The notes beneath the pieces are model-generated. The model made no database searches, was not told the origin of the DNA, and saw nothing but the letters and a program-made list of their open reading frames with translations. From positions 1 through 64,000 of the forward strand of contig CAYPCQ010000010.1 of the NCBI GenBank assembly GCA_964409245.1: 64,000 bases of DNA, given 5' to 3'. This document shows positions 1 to 7,772 of this stretch, one piece after another. Each line of letters opens with the position of its first letter. The stretch's first letter is position 1. Source of the DNA: CAIMWS01 sp964409245. GTDB lineage: Bacteria; Verrucomicrobiota; Verrucomicrobiia; Limisphaerales; UBA1319. A program made the translations under genes and the position numbers.

Positions 1-160
1 TGAATTCAGGATCCTTGGTGGGATCGGTATCCAGGTTGTAAAACGCGTCGCCCGCGTTGGCCGCCGTGGTGGCCGCCAACAATCCAAGCATGGCAACCAG
101 CAGGTTCCTTGAGCTTCGGCGCTGTCGGGAACCGGCCGGTTGTTCGACTTTATTCAACAT
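1..160 (-). CDS. Exported protein, N-terminal fragment (runs off window)
   Basis: Only the first 53 codons are inside the window. They begin with a basic stretch, then a hydrophobic core (NLLVAMLGLLAATTAANA) typical of a Sec signal peptide, followed by GDAFYNLDTDP at the start of the mature part. The ATG at 160-158 is preceded by AGAGAGGA, a fair Shine-Dalgarno site about 7 bases upstream, which supports this start. The function cannot be told from this fragment. Confidence 0.7.
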   Translation of the reverse strand, partial: MLNKVEQPAGSRQRRSSRNLLVAMLGLLAATTAANAGDAFYNLDTDPTKDPEF

Positions 161-587
161 AACTTAATCCTCTCTGTCCTTTCTGTTGTGGCAAACTGCC
201 CGCAATGAACAGTTTGAACCACGCCCAAAAATCCTCCGGAAGCATGGGAAAAGGGCGAAGGCCAGCCAACCGGATGGGTTAAACCGGGTGTAAGGGCCTC
301 CGATATTTCCAAGCCATTGCTGGCTCGTTCATGATTCTGATGACATATTTACTAGTTTCCGGGGCCGGTGGCAACAGCAATTTACGGGCCAGTGCAGAGC
401 GCAAAGCTCAGCTTGAAAATGAAGGCCGGACTGGTCTCCATGGTTTATTCTGGCAAGCCAATCCGCGACATCCAATCGACAGCGGCCGAACTTGATGTTA
501 AACGGTCGAACCAGGCGTTTGACAGTCAACCATAGGCCGGTGGTCTGAATGGTGAAGACTGAGCCTGCGCCGTCACCGTAACGTGCC
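161..587. other. Intergenic region, no convincing gene
   Basis: This stretch separates the exported protein to the left from the nuclease remnant to the right. The left end must hold the promoter and ribosome binding site of the leftward gene. An 86-codon open frame on the minus strand (589-329) has no ribosome binding site and no recognisable domain, so I do not call it. No RNA gene or strong hairpin was seen. Confidence 0.4.
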
Positions 588-770
588 ATGAGCCGCCCAG
601 AAGATCAGTTTGATAATCCGTGGAAGGAAGCCTTGGAGAAACACCTCCAGCCATGGCTGGAGTTTTTGTTTTCCGGCGGAGGCGGCCGCCATCGATTGGC
701 CCAGCACCCCATATGGCGCAGCAGACGCAACGGAAAATGGCGGAGCGCTTTGATCGGAAGTGGAATTTGA
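588..770 (+). pseudogene. Rpn/PD-(D/E)XK transposase-like nuclease remnant, frameshifted
   Basis: The translated start FDNPWKEALEKHLQPWLEFL matches the N-terminus typical of the Rpn-family recombination-promoting nucleases (the DUF4351-type proteins common in cyanobacteria). At the run of four T around 670-673 the frame breaks. Dropping one T gives FLF-PAEAAAIDW, which restores the expected F(F)P-x-A-x-x-x-IDW continuation. In a third frame, about 30 codons on, AERFDRKWNLTRRL resembles an internal segment of the same family, followed by a stop. Full-length members run to about 300 residues, so this is a decayed, internally deleted copy. No ribosome binding site is visible. The family assignment comes from memory of the family pattern. 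Confidence 0.6.
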
Positions 771-808
771 CGCGGCGGCTTTAAGACACGGGTTTGGAGA
801 AGAAAGAA

Positions 809-1453
809 TCAGGGCGCGGGCAACCGGGCTGCCACACATTGCCAGATAGCTTCGTGGACCGCCGCCACGGCCCGGGTGGCGTCGATGACCTGAATTCGCC
901 TGGGATCGGCGGCGGCCATCTGGCGGTAGCCCCGCTCGATCCGTTCAAAAAAACTCCGTTCGGCCTCTTCGAACCGATCCCTGACGGCGGGCTGGTTCCC
1001 CTGGCGGCTGATGCGGCGCAACTCGCTGGTGGCCAGTGGAATATCGAGAAAGAGGGTCAGGCTGGGGCGCGTTTCACCCACGGCGGCTTCAATGATGGAG
1101 AGGACCAGGTTCATGGGCAAGCCACGGCCGTAACCTTGGTAAACCACGGTGGAATCGTAAAAACGGTCGCAGAGCACCACGTGGCCCCCGGCCAGGGCGG
1201 GCCGGATGACTTCCCGGACGAGCTGGGCACGGCTGGCGTTCATCAAGAGCAGCTCCGTCTCCGGGGTCATGGCATGGTTGGCGGGGCTATGCTTCAACGT
1301 GTGGCGGATCTCCTCGCCGATGGGGGTGCCTCCGGGTTCCCGGAGCTGGGCCACCGGCCGGCCGGCCTGCCGGAGCCGTTCCGCCAGCAGGCCGATCTGG
1401 GTGGATTTGCCGCTGCCCTCGTTGCCTTCAAAAGATATGAAAAAGCCGCTCAT
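809..1453 (-). CDS. tmk: Thymidylate kinase (dTMP kinase)
   Basis: The 214-residue product phosphorylates dTMP to dTDP with ATP in the cytoplasm. The P-loop is FEGNEGSGKST at residues 7-17, and the DRx motif with its tyrosine follows as CDRFYDSTVVYQGYGRG near residue 98. The length fits the family (about 200-215). A longer frame exists upstream, but the ATG at 1453-1451 places the P-loop near the N-terminus as in all relatives. That ATG also overlaps the upstream stop in an ATGA arrangement, which indicates translational coupling. It is the last gene of a cysS - DUF1573/cytochrome c - tmk operon. Confidence 0.95.
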   Translation of the reverse strand: MSGFFISFEGNEGSGKSTQIGLLAERLRQAGRPVAQLREPGGTPIGEEIRHTLKHSPANHAMTPETELLLMNASRAQLVREVIRPALAGGHVVLCDRFYDSTVVYQGYGRGLPMNLVLSIIEAAVGETRPSLTLFLDIPLATSELRRISRQGNQPAVRDRFEEAERSFFERIERGYRQMAAADPRRIQVIDATRAVAAVHEAIWQCVAARLPAP

Positions 1454-2259
1454 CGCCTGGGAATGGAAGGGGTGGGCAAGCCCGGGGGCGCAAAACGCCG
1501 GAGCAGGTAATCCTCGAGGGAGGTGATCTGCTCCAAGCTCAACGGGCCGCCTTCGGCCCGGCCAAAAGCGGGCATGAGGGAGCCGACTTTCCCGCGGGTG
1601 ATCCATTTTTGCCAATAGGAGCGGTTGCGGAGGCCGTTGATGCCGCACAAATCCGGCACCATGGAGGCCCGCTTGGGCGCCTCATGGCAGATGGCGCACA
1701 CTTCCTGGTAAAGGCCTTCCCCTTCCTGGGCTTGGGCGGGCAAGGCATGGCACCGGGCGCAATCGCCCCGGAAAACCGCCTGGCGATCAGCCAGGGCGGC
1801 CACCAGGTTGCGCTCCCGGCCGGCCAGTTTGGGATCGGCCCCGGCAGCTTCGGGGATATCAATCTTAAAGTGCAAAACCTGGTAGCCAGCCGAGGAATCC
1901 ACGGCCAGGTATTTGTTCAGGATTCCGCGCTTGCCCCGCAAGTCGGTGCGGGCCTCCAGCACACCCTGGCGGCCAGGCTCCAAAATCCAGGGCTGGGCAG
2001 GCGTTTTGGCGACAGTGCATCCGCAGGAGGCCTGGATCGTGCGGATTTCCACGCGGGCCTGGGAAAGGTTCGTGACGCTGAAAGTCACCACGGCCTGGGC
2101 AGCGTTGGTTTTGGGCCGGATTTCCTTGCTCATGGAATCCCAAGCCAGCGCATCCAGCGTTTGGCCGGAGGCCAGGGCAGGCCAGCACAGCCCGGCTGCC
2201 AAAACCGCCAATAACCGCCTGGCACAGGCGGGTTTGGGTGGGCGAGGAGCGGCGGCCAA
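1450..2259 (-). CDS. Exported DUF1573 domain fused to cytochrome c with two CXXCH motifs
   Basis: The 269-residue product has a signal peptide (RRLLAVLAAGLCWPALASG), then a DUF1573 domain (about residues 30-145) with the hallmark QASCGCTVAK. After that comes a cytochrome c region with two heme-binding motifs, CARCH near residue 166 and CAICH near 187. MPAF near 228 is a possible axial methionine. It is expected in the periplasm as an electron carrier. No ATG is available between the cysS stop and the signal peptide. The best start is TTG at 2259-2257, with GGAG (2272-2269) nine bases upstream and 16 bases after the cysS stop. Its own stop overlaps the tmk start (ATGA). The link of this domain to the two housekeeping genes is unexplained. 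Confidence 0.8.
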   Translation of the reverse strand: MAAAPRPPKPACARRLLAVLAAGLCWPALASGQTLDALAWDSMSKEIRPKTNAAQAVVTFSVTNLSQARVEIRTIQASCGCTVAKTPAQPWILEPGRQGVLEARTDLRGKRGILNKYLAVDSSAGYQVLHFKIDIPEAAGADPKLAGRERNLVAALADRQAVFRGDCARCHALPAQAQEGEGLYQEVCAICHEAPKRASMVPDLCGINGLRNRSYWQKWITRGKVGSLMPAFGRAEGGPLSLEQITSLEDYLLRRFAPPGLPTPSIPRR

Positions 2260-2268
2260 GGGGGAGCT

Positions 2269-2272
2269 CTCC
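2269..2272 (-). promoter_or_regulatory. Shine-Dalgarno site supporting a TTG start
   Basis: GGAG on the minus strand lies nine bases before the TTG at 2259. There is no ATG or GTG nearby in this frame ahead of the signal peptide. This site therefore decides the start of the DUF1573/cytochrome c gene. It sits inside the cysS-proximal gap, just after the cysS stop. Confidence 0.5.
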
Positions 2273-2275
2273 GGA

Positions 2276-3694
2276 TCAGGCGGGTTTAAGTTTCGGGCCT
2301 TTGGGGGTGTCCTCGATGATCCAGCCCCGGGCCTTGATTTCGTCCCGCAAGGTGTCAGAACGCTTGAAATCGCGGGCCTTGCGAGCCGCCTGGCGCTGTT
2401 CCAGGAGGGCCACAATTTCGGCCGGCGCCTCGCTTGCGGCCTGGGCGCCAATCCCCAGCACCGCATCCAGCCGTTCCCAGGCCGCCAGCGCGGCCGCCGC
2501 CAGCGCGGGGGTGAGCTGGTTTTCCGCCAGGGCTTTATTTTTCTGGCGGACCCATTCGAAAATGGCGGCCCAGCCGGCGGAAATATTGAAATCGTCGTCC
2601 AGGGCGGCGGTGAAAGATGCGATCAATTGCGGCTCGGCATCAGCCGCAGCGGCTCCGGCGGCGGCTTCCCGCAATTTGGCCAGGCACTCATCCAGGCGGG
2701 CCAGGGCGGTGCGGGCGCCCTGCAAACCCTCCAGCGTGAAGTTGAAGGACTCCCGGTAATGGGCGGTGAGCAGCAGGTAACGGATTTCCCGGCCGGTATG
2801 GCCCTTGCCCAACAAATCCCTCAGGGTGAAGAAGTTGCCGAGGGATTTGGCCATTTTTTTGCCTTCCACCAGCAGGTGGGCCACATGGAGCCAGTATTTG
2901 ACGAACCGCTCGCCCGGGGCATGCAGCCCGGCGCCTTCGCTTTGGGCGATCTCGTCCTCGTGGTGCGGGAAGGCCAGATCCTCGCCGCCCAGGTGCAAGT
3001 CGAAGCTGCGGCCCAGGACTTTCATGCTCATGGCGCTGCACTCGATGTGCCAGCCCGGCCGGCCTTCGCCCCAGGGGCTGGGCCAAAAGACCGCGCCATC
3101 CTCGGGCACCCGGGCCTTCCACAGGGCGAAATCCGCGAGGGATTCCTTGGCGTATTCGTCGTTGCGGACCCGTTCGCCCACGCGCAGGTTCTCGAAATTC
3201 AGGTTCACCAGCTGGCCGTATTGGTGGCCGCGCTCGCGGTATTTCTGGATGCTGAAATAAACCGAGCCGTCCGGAGTGGAGTAGGCCACGCCCCGCTCGA
3301 GCAGCTGGCCGATGAGCGTGATCATTTCCGCCAGGTGGGCGGTGGCATGCGGCATCTGGTGCGGGAGGCGGCAGCCGAGGGTGCGCAGGTCCGCCAGGAA
3401 TTCCTCCTCATATTTCCGGGTATAATCCGTGATGGCCACTTGCGCGGAGCGGACCCGGGCGATGATTTTGTCCTCCACGTCGGTGATGTTCATGACGTGC
3501 TGGACGGCATAGCCCTTGAACTCCAGCCAGCGGCGGACGAGGTCCGCGCTGACGAAGGTGCGGAAATTGCCCACGTGGGCGAGGTCGTAAACCGTAGGGC
3601 CGCAGCAATACATGCCCACTTTCCTGCCTTGAGGGTCCAGCGGGACAAAATCCTCCACGGCGCGCGATAAGGTATTTAAAAAACGCAATCCCAT
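2276..3694 (-). CDS. cysS: Cysteinyl-tRNA synthetase
   Basis: The 472-residue class I synthetase charges tRNA-Cys with cysteine. The first zinc ligand is in MYCCGPTVYD (near residue 28). The HIGH-type signature reads HVGNFR (about 36-41), the further zinc site is GWHIECSAM and HLGGEDLAFPHHEDE, and the KMSKS loop reads KMAKS (about 279-283). The C-terminal DALR-like region ends in KPA. The frame is open further upstream, but the ATG at 3694 puts MGLRFLNTLSR at the N-terminus, as in relatives. It heads the operon with the DUF1573/cytochrome gene and tmk. The Ser-to-Ala change in KMSKS occurs in other synthetases and need not affect activity. Confidence 0.96.
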   Translation of the reverse strand: MGLRFLNTLSRAVEDFVPLDPQGRKVGMYCCGPTVYDLAHVGNFRTFVSADLVRRWLEFKGYAVQHVMNITDVEDKIIARVRSAQVAITDYTRKYEEEFLADLRTLGCRLPHQMPHATAHLAEMITLIGQLLERGVAYSTPDGSVYFSIQKYRERGHQYGQLVNLNFENLRVGERVRNDEYAKESLADFALWKARVPEDGAVFWPSPWGEGRPGWHIECSAMSMKVLGRSFDLHLGGEDLAFPHHEDEIAQSEGAGLHAPGERFVKYWLHVAHLLVEGKKMAKSLGNFFTLRDLLGKGHTGREIRYLLLTAHYRESFNFTLEGLQGARTALARLDECLAKLREAAAGAAAADAEPQLIASFTAALDDDFNISAGWAAIFEWVRQKNKALAENQLTPALAAAALAAWERLDAVLGIGAQAASEAPAEIVALLEQRQAARKARDFKRSDTLRDEIKARGWIIEDTPKGPKLKPA

Positions 3695-3950
3695 AATCCA
3701 ATAAGGCCCCAAAGTAGTGTTCTGGCGAGGAAATAAAAAGGGAAATCTGGACGATCCAGGGGCTGGGGCGGGAATGGGCGGCGGCGAATTTGCTTGTGCC
3801 GGGGGGCGGGCTTTGGCCTTATGGTGCCAACTGAAACATGAGGGATTTTCGACCGAAGCAAGTGGTTTTGAGCCGTTCCCCCCACCGCCAACCAAGCCTG
3901 GCCGGTGATCCGGCCCGGAGCCAGCACCACCCAGCAAGAGTGTTTCTGCC

Positions 3951-4946
3951 ATGAACGTCAACGATACCGGAAGCTATTTTGAACACTCCCCGGATGTGAT
4001 GCTGGCCTTGGATCTCCGGGGCCGGATCAGCAACCTCAATCCCATGGGGATCCTGGTGACCGGCTTCCCCCGGGAGGAGGCCATCGGCAGCCACCTGGCG
4101 GAGCTGCTGGTGGTGGAGCAGCAGCAGCATTTCCTCTCCTGGTTCGCCCGCCGGTTGAGCGGGGAGGCCTTGCCGCTGATGGAGCTGGAGCTGATCACCA
4201 AGGCGGGCGACCGGCTCAGCCTGGAGATCAACACCACCCTGCTCTCGAGCCAGGGCAAAACGACCGGCTTGCTGGCGGTGGGCCGGGACATCACGCGGCG
4301 GCGGCACCAGGAGCAATCCATGGCGGAGGAATTGGGCCTGCTGCGCACGCTCATGGACCACCTGCCCGAATCGATCTACATCAAGGACGAGGAGGGCAAC
4401 TTCATCCTCGGCAACCTGGCGCTGGCCAGACAGGTGGGGCTGCCTGATCCCGCCGCGCTGGAGGGGAAAACCGACTTTGAAATCTGGCCCGCGGAACTGG
4501 CCGAAAAGCTGCGGCTGGAGGAGCAATGGCTGAAGAACTCCGGGCAGCCCATGCTGGAAAAGGAGCATTCGGTAACCGAGGCCGGCGGCGCCCGCCACTG
4601 GTTTGCCAATACCACGGCTTCCTTGCGCAATACGGCTGGCCGGCTGGTGGGCTTCGCGGGCATCAGCCGCAACGTGACGGAGCGCAAAAACCTGGAGCTG
4701 GAGCGGGAAAAACTGATCCATCAGCTGCAGGATGCGCTGGGCAGCGTGAAGACGCTCACCGGCCTGCTGCCCATCTGCGCCTACTGCAAGAAGATCCGCG
4801 ACGACCAGGGTTATTGGAGCCAATTGGAGGCCTACGTGGCGCAGCATTCGGGGGCTAATTTCTCGCACGGCATCTGCCCGGATTGCGCCGTCAGGCTCCG
4901 CCAGGAGATCAACGATTACCAAAATTCCGGGCCGCCCGAATCATGA
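3951..4946 (+). CDS. Tandem PAS-domain sensor with C-terminal CXXC/CXXC module
   Basis: The 331-residue soluble protein has two PAS folds, about residues 5-115 (FEHSPDVMLALDLRGRI..., ending VGRDITRRR) and 130-250 (ending GISRNVTERK). A short coiled coil and a conserved tail follow, LTGLLPICAYCKKIRDDQGYW and then HGICPDCAVR. The four cysteines (CAYC and CPDC) form a likely metal or redox site. This tail recurs on many PAS and response-regulator proteins. There is no kinase, cyclase or output domain. The ATG at 3951 has AAGAG nine bases upstream. The stop overlaps the next start by ATGA, so the sensor and the membrane protein are probably made together. The ligand is unknown. Confidence 0.85.
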   Translation: MNVNDTGSYFEHSPDVMLALDLRGRISNLNPMGILVTGFPREEAIGSHLAELLVVEQQQHFLSWFARRLSGEALPLMELELITKAGDRLSLEINTTLLSSQGKTTGLLAVGRDITRRRHQEQSMAEELGLLRTLMDHLPESIYIKDEEGNFILGNLALARQVGLPDPAALEGKTDFEIWPAELAEKLRLEEQWLKNSGQPMLEKEHSVTEAGGARHWFANTTASLRNTAGRLVGFAGISRNVTERKNLELEREKLIHQLQDALGSVKTLTGLLPICAYCKKIRDDQGYWSQLEAYVAQHSGANFSHGICPDCAVRLRQEINDYQNSGPPES

Positions 4947-5908
4947 GCGGCGGGGTGCGATCAGCTCCGAAAACCTGGCGGATGGGCTTGTGCCTGCTGG
5001 TGTCGGCGGTTTTCCTGCTGCTGGTTTTCCGGCGGGTGGACTGGCCCCTGCTGGGCCGCCAGCTGACGCACCTGCGCCCGGGCTGGTGGCTGGTTGGGCT
5101 GCTCTGTTTCGGGGTGGCCTACCTGCTGGGGGCCTGCCGCTGGCACCTCATGCTGCGGCTCAAAGGGCTGGCCATCAGCCGCACCGTGACCTTCCGCTCC
5201 ACGCTGATCGGCCATTTTTTCAACACGCTGCTGCTGGGGCCGGCGGCGGGGGATGTGGCCAAATCCGCCTTTTATGGCCGGTGGCACCGCCAGCCGGTGC
5301 CGGAAATCCTGGCGGCCTCCTGGATGGACCGCCTGGCCGCGGCGGGCGGCAGCGTGGTGGTGGCCCTCCTGCTGCTGGGGGCGCTGGCGGTGGAGGAGAT
5401 CGAAAAGCTGCGCGGGAAAATCCACTTCTCCTACCCGGCCGCCGGCTTGCTGCTGGCCGGGCTGGCCGGCCTTTTGGCGGCCGCCTGGCTGCTGCTCCGC
5501 TTCCGCCGGGCGGGTTTCCTGGCGCGGACGGTTGAAGCGCTGATCGCCGGCGTGGCCCGCCTGGCCCAAAATCCCCGCGTGGCCTTGCGCAGCGTGGCCC
5601 TGGGCGCGCTGGTGCAGCTCATGTTCAGCAGCGTCCTGGCCCTGAGCCTGCAGGCGGTGGCCCACGAGCCGGTTCCCTGGCTCCGGCTGTTCTGGATTTT
5701 CCCCCTGATCTCGGCCATCACCGCCCTGCCGGTCTCCATGGCCGGCCTGGGGGTGCGGGAGGGTGCGGCCCTGGTCATGCTGGGCTGGTTCGGCATCCCC
5801 GCCGCGCAGGCGGTGGCGGCCGCCTTGCTGACCCTGGTCATCAACCTGCTTTGGGCCGCCACCGGCGGGCTCCTGTTTTGGTGGGAGGAACGGCGCCTGG
5901 CGGTTTGA
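4943..5908 (+). CDS. UPF0104 / lysylphosphatidylglycerol synthase-type transmembrane protein
   Basis: The 321-residue integral membrane protein has about seven to eight hydrophobic segments, beginning with WRMGLCLLVSAVFLLLVFRR. It has the family landmarks GHFFNTLLLGPAAGDVAKSA (first half) and ITALPVSMAGLGVREGA (second half), typical of the flippase-like domain of AglD/MprF proteins. The soluble MprF transferase domain is absent, so it probably flips or moves a lipid rather than making aminoacyl-lipids. The start at 4943 overlaps the stop of the PAS gene by four bases. A longer in-frame start at 4883 lies inside the PAS gene and is less likely. A weak inverted repeat (5916-5921 with 5934-5939) follows before the convergent gene. 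Confidence 0.88.
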   Translation: MSGGVRSAPKTWRMGLCLLVSAVFLLLVFRRVDWPLLGRQLTHLRPGWWLVGLLCFGVAYLLGACRWHLMLRLKGLAISRTVTFRSTLIGHFFNTLLLGPAAGDVAKSAFYGRWHRQPVPEILAASWMDRLAAAGGSVVVALLLLGALAVEEIEKLRGKIHFSYPAAGLLLAGLAGLLAAAWLLLRFRRAGFLARTVEALIAGVARLAQNPRVALRSVALGALVQLMFSSVLALSLQAVAHEPVPWLRLFWIFPLISAITALPVSMAGLGVREGAALVMLGWFGIPAAQAVAAALLTLVINLLWAATGGLLFWWEERRLAV

Positions 5909-5981
5909 TGCTGTTATTGCCAGCCGGGCCACAGGCAATCTGATAAAAGCGGTCAACCTTCGCACCCCCCAGCTCCAGGCA

Positions 5982-7691
5982 CTACTTTGCCGCGGAGAGG
6001 TGTTTGCGCAGGGTTCCGGCCATTTGTTCGCCGGGCAGGTTGGCCTCGAGCAGGAGGCCGTCCGGCCCCACCAGGAAAGCAGCCGGGATGAATTCGGCGG
6101 CGTACCGGGCCGGCAAACCGGTTCGGGCCCAGGATCCGGCCCAGCCTTGGATCCCGGGCAAATGCCGCAGTTCCGCCAGGCGCTTGGCGGAAGCGGGATC
6201 TTCGTCCAGGCTGAGGCTGAGGATGGCAACCCGGGCGTCCTTGCCGAACGCATCGCAAGCGGCCCGCAGGTGCGGGAAGGAGGAGAGCGTGGGATTGCAC
6301 CAGCCGGCCCAGAATTCCAGCAGCACCCAGCGGCCCCGGAAATCCGCCAGCTGGAGCGGTTGGCCCGCCAGGGTGGCCACCGTGAAATCCGGCGCCGGCT
6401 CGCCGGGCCGGGCAGGCTTGACCACCTCCAGGTCCACGGTTTGGACATCCAGCATCGATTGGGGCGTAAGGCTCAATTTGCGGTAACGGTCCAGCCGGAC
6501 CACGCCCGTCATGATCGGCGGCTGGAACAGGGCCAGCTCCATGCGGTCCACCTCCAGCGGAAGGCCAGCCAGCCGGAAATGGCCATCCAGGCCAAAGGTG
6601 AAAGAGAATTCCAGCTCCGGGCCGCCCGTGGTCTGGAGGCGCAGGAATCCCATTTGGCGGGACCAGTCCAGCTTGCCCGGGGCGGCGATCCGGCCTTTCA
6701 TTTGGAAGCCCGTGGCGCCCAGCGCCACCTGGCGCGTCTCCCCGGCCTTCAAGTCCAGGGGTTGCCCGGTGAAACAGAGGTTGCCCTCCTCGGCGGGCAG
6801 GCGGTCGTCGATGCAGACCGAATGCCACAGCAGGCGGCGGCCAGGCAGGACGGCTTTGAATTCAAAACGCTCCTGGCCGGCCGCCAGCTCCCGGGCGAAG
6901 CTTTGGAAATCAAAGCCAACCCGGCCCTGGCAGGGCCCTTTGAACAGCGCCGGCAGGAATGGCTCCGCGGTGAGGACCACCAAGCCCTGGCCCCCGGCCG
7001 CCTTGGCCCCCGGCAGGGTGCCCTCCACCTTCGCCCAGGGCTGCATCAGCAATTTTGGTTCGGCGGCCACCTCCGCCACCGTCTGGCGGATGAATCCCTG
7101 GGGAACGGCGGCCACGATCTCCAGGGCTTCAGGATCGCGAACGAAGGAAAAACGCCCCTGGATATCGGTGCGCGCCAGGGCCATGCCGGGGGTTTGCAGC
7201 AGGCGGTCCTCCGCCAGGTCCACGCCCATGGATTCCGTGACCAGGGCCACCTGTGCCCCATAGAGGGTGGTGTCGTTGGTGGCCAGCAGCGTGCCTTTGA
7301 ACCGCTCCGCTTTTTTCAGGGCGAAAGCCAGCTCGACGGCCCCCTCCTCCTGGCGGATGTGCCGGGACACCTCGGGCTGGCAGCCATCGGCGAGGATCTT
7401 CAGGTAATTCGGCCGCTCCGCCAGGGGCAGATCCAGCTTGCCCCCCCGGCCCACATAAACCCTTTTGCGGTCCCAGCTCACCGCCCGGCAGAAATCGTAG
7501 CCGAACAGGACGGTGAAACGCTGGACCGGCTGCCGTGTGGCGGCGTCCAGGATCTCGGCGCGCACGGTGCGTTCCTGCTCCTGGCCGGGGCTGGCCACCA
7601 AGCCAGCCAGCAGCACCAGCAGGCCGGCCGGCCGGCCGGGCAAACTGCGCTTCCGGCCGGAACGGCCGCCGCGCAGGCATTGAGTTTTCAT
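5982..7691 (-). CDS. Exported protein with C-terminal thioredoxin-like (TlpA-type) domain lacking the second active-site Cys
   Basis: The 569-residue product has a signal peptide (basic start, then GLLVLLAGLVASPG). About 400 residues of beta-rich, carboxypeptidase-regulatory-like repeats follow. A TlpA/AhpC-type thioredoxin fold makes up residues about 430-565 (GEPAPDFTVATLAGQPLQLADFRGRWVLLEFWAGWC). The active site near residue 460 reads WCNPT, where resolving-type relatives have WCxPC. One cysteine is kept and the second is Thr, so dithiol oxidoreductase activity is doubtful. The cis-Pro region (FIPAAFLVGPDG) is intact. I chose MKTQCL at 7691 because it gives a normal signal peptide, not the upstream ATG at 7730. 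Confidence 0.85.
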   Translation of the reverse strand: MKTQCLRGGRSGRKRSLPGRPAGLLVLLAGLVASPGQEQERTVRAEILDAATRQPVQRFTVLFGYDFCRAVSWDRKRVYVGRGGKLDLPLAERPNYLKILADGCQPEVSRHIRQEEGAVELAFALKKAERFKGTLLATNDTTLYGAQVALVTESMGVDLAEDRLLQTPGMALARTDIQGRFSFVRDPEALEIVAAVPQGFIRQTVAEVAAEPKLLMQPWAKVEGTLPGAKAAGGQGLVVLTAEPFLPALFKGPCQGRVGFDFQSFARELAAGQERFEFKAVLPGRRLLWHSVCIDDRLPAEEGNLCFTGQPLDLKAGETRQVALGATGFQMKGRIAAPGKLDWSRQMGFLRLQTTGGPELEFSFTFGLDGHFRLAGLPLEVDRMELALFQPPIMTGVVRLDRYRKLSLTPQSMLDVQTVDLEVVKPARPGEPAPDFTVATLAGQPLQLADFRGRWVLLEFWAGWCNPTLSSFPHLRAACDAFGKDARVAILSLSLDEDPASAKRLAELRHLPGIQGWAGSWARTGLPARYAAEFIPAAFLVGPDGLLLEANLPGEQMAGTLRKHLSAAK

Positions 7692-7772
7692 GGTTTCGGT
7701 ATGGTGGGCAGGCCCGGCGGGATTTGTCAAGCGGGGGATGCTTCCGCCGCGATCAAAAAGCCGCGGTGGAAA

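Noticed and set aside
329..589. 86-codon minus-strand frame (MARYGDGAGSVFTIQ...)
   Set aside because: It has no ribosome binding site and no recognised family, and it overlaps the start of the nuclease remnant on the other strand.
573..839. 88-codon minus-strand frame opposite the nuclease remnant
   Set aside because: It is antisense to a stretch with recognisable Rpn-type sequence and overlaps the end of tmk.
1913..3670. 585-codon open frame on the plus strand
   Set aside because: It is the shadow of cysS and the DUF1573 gene, both of which have clear family motifs on the other strand.
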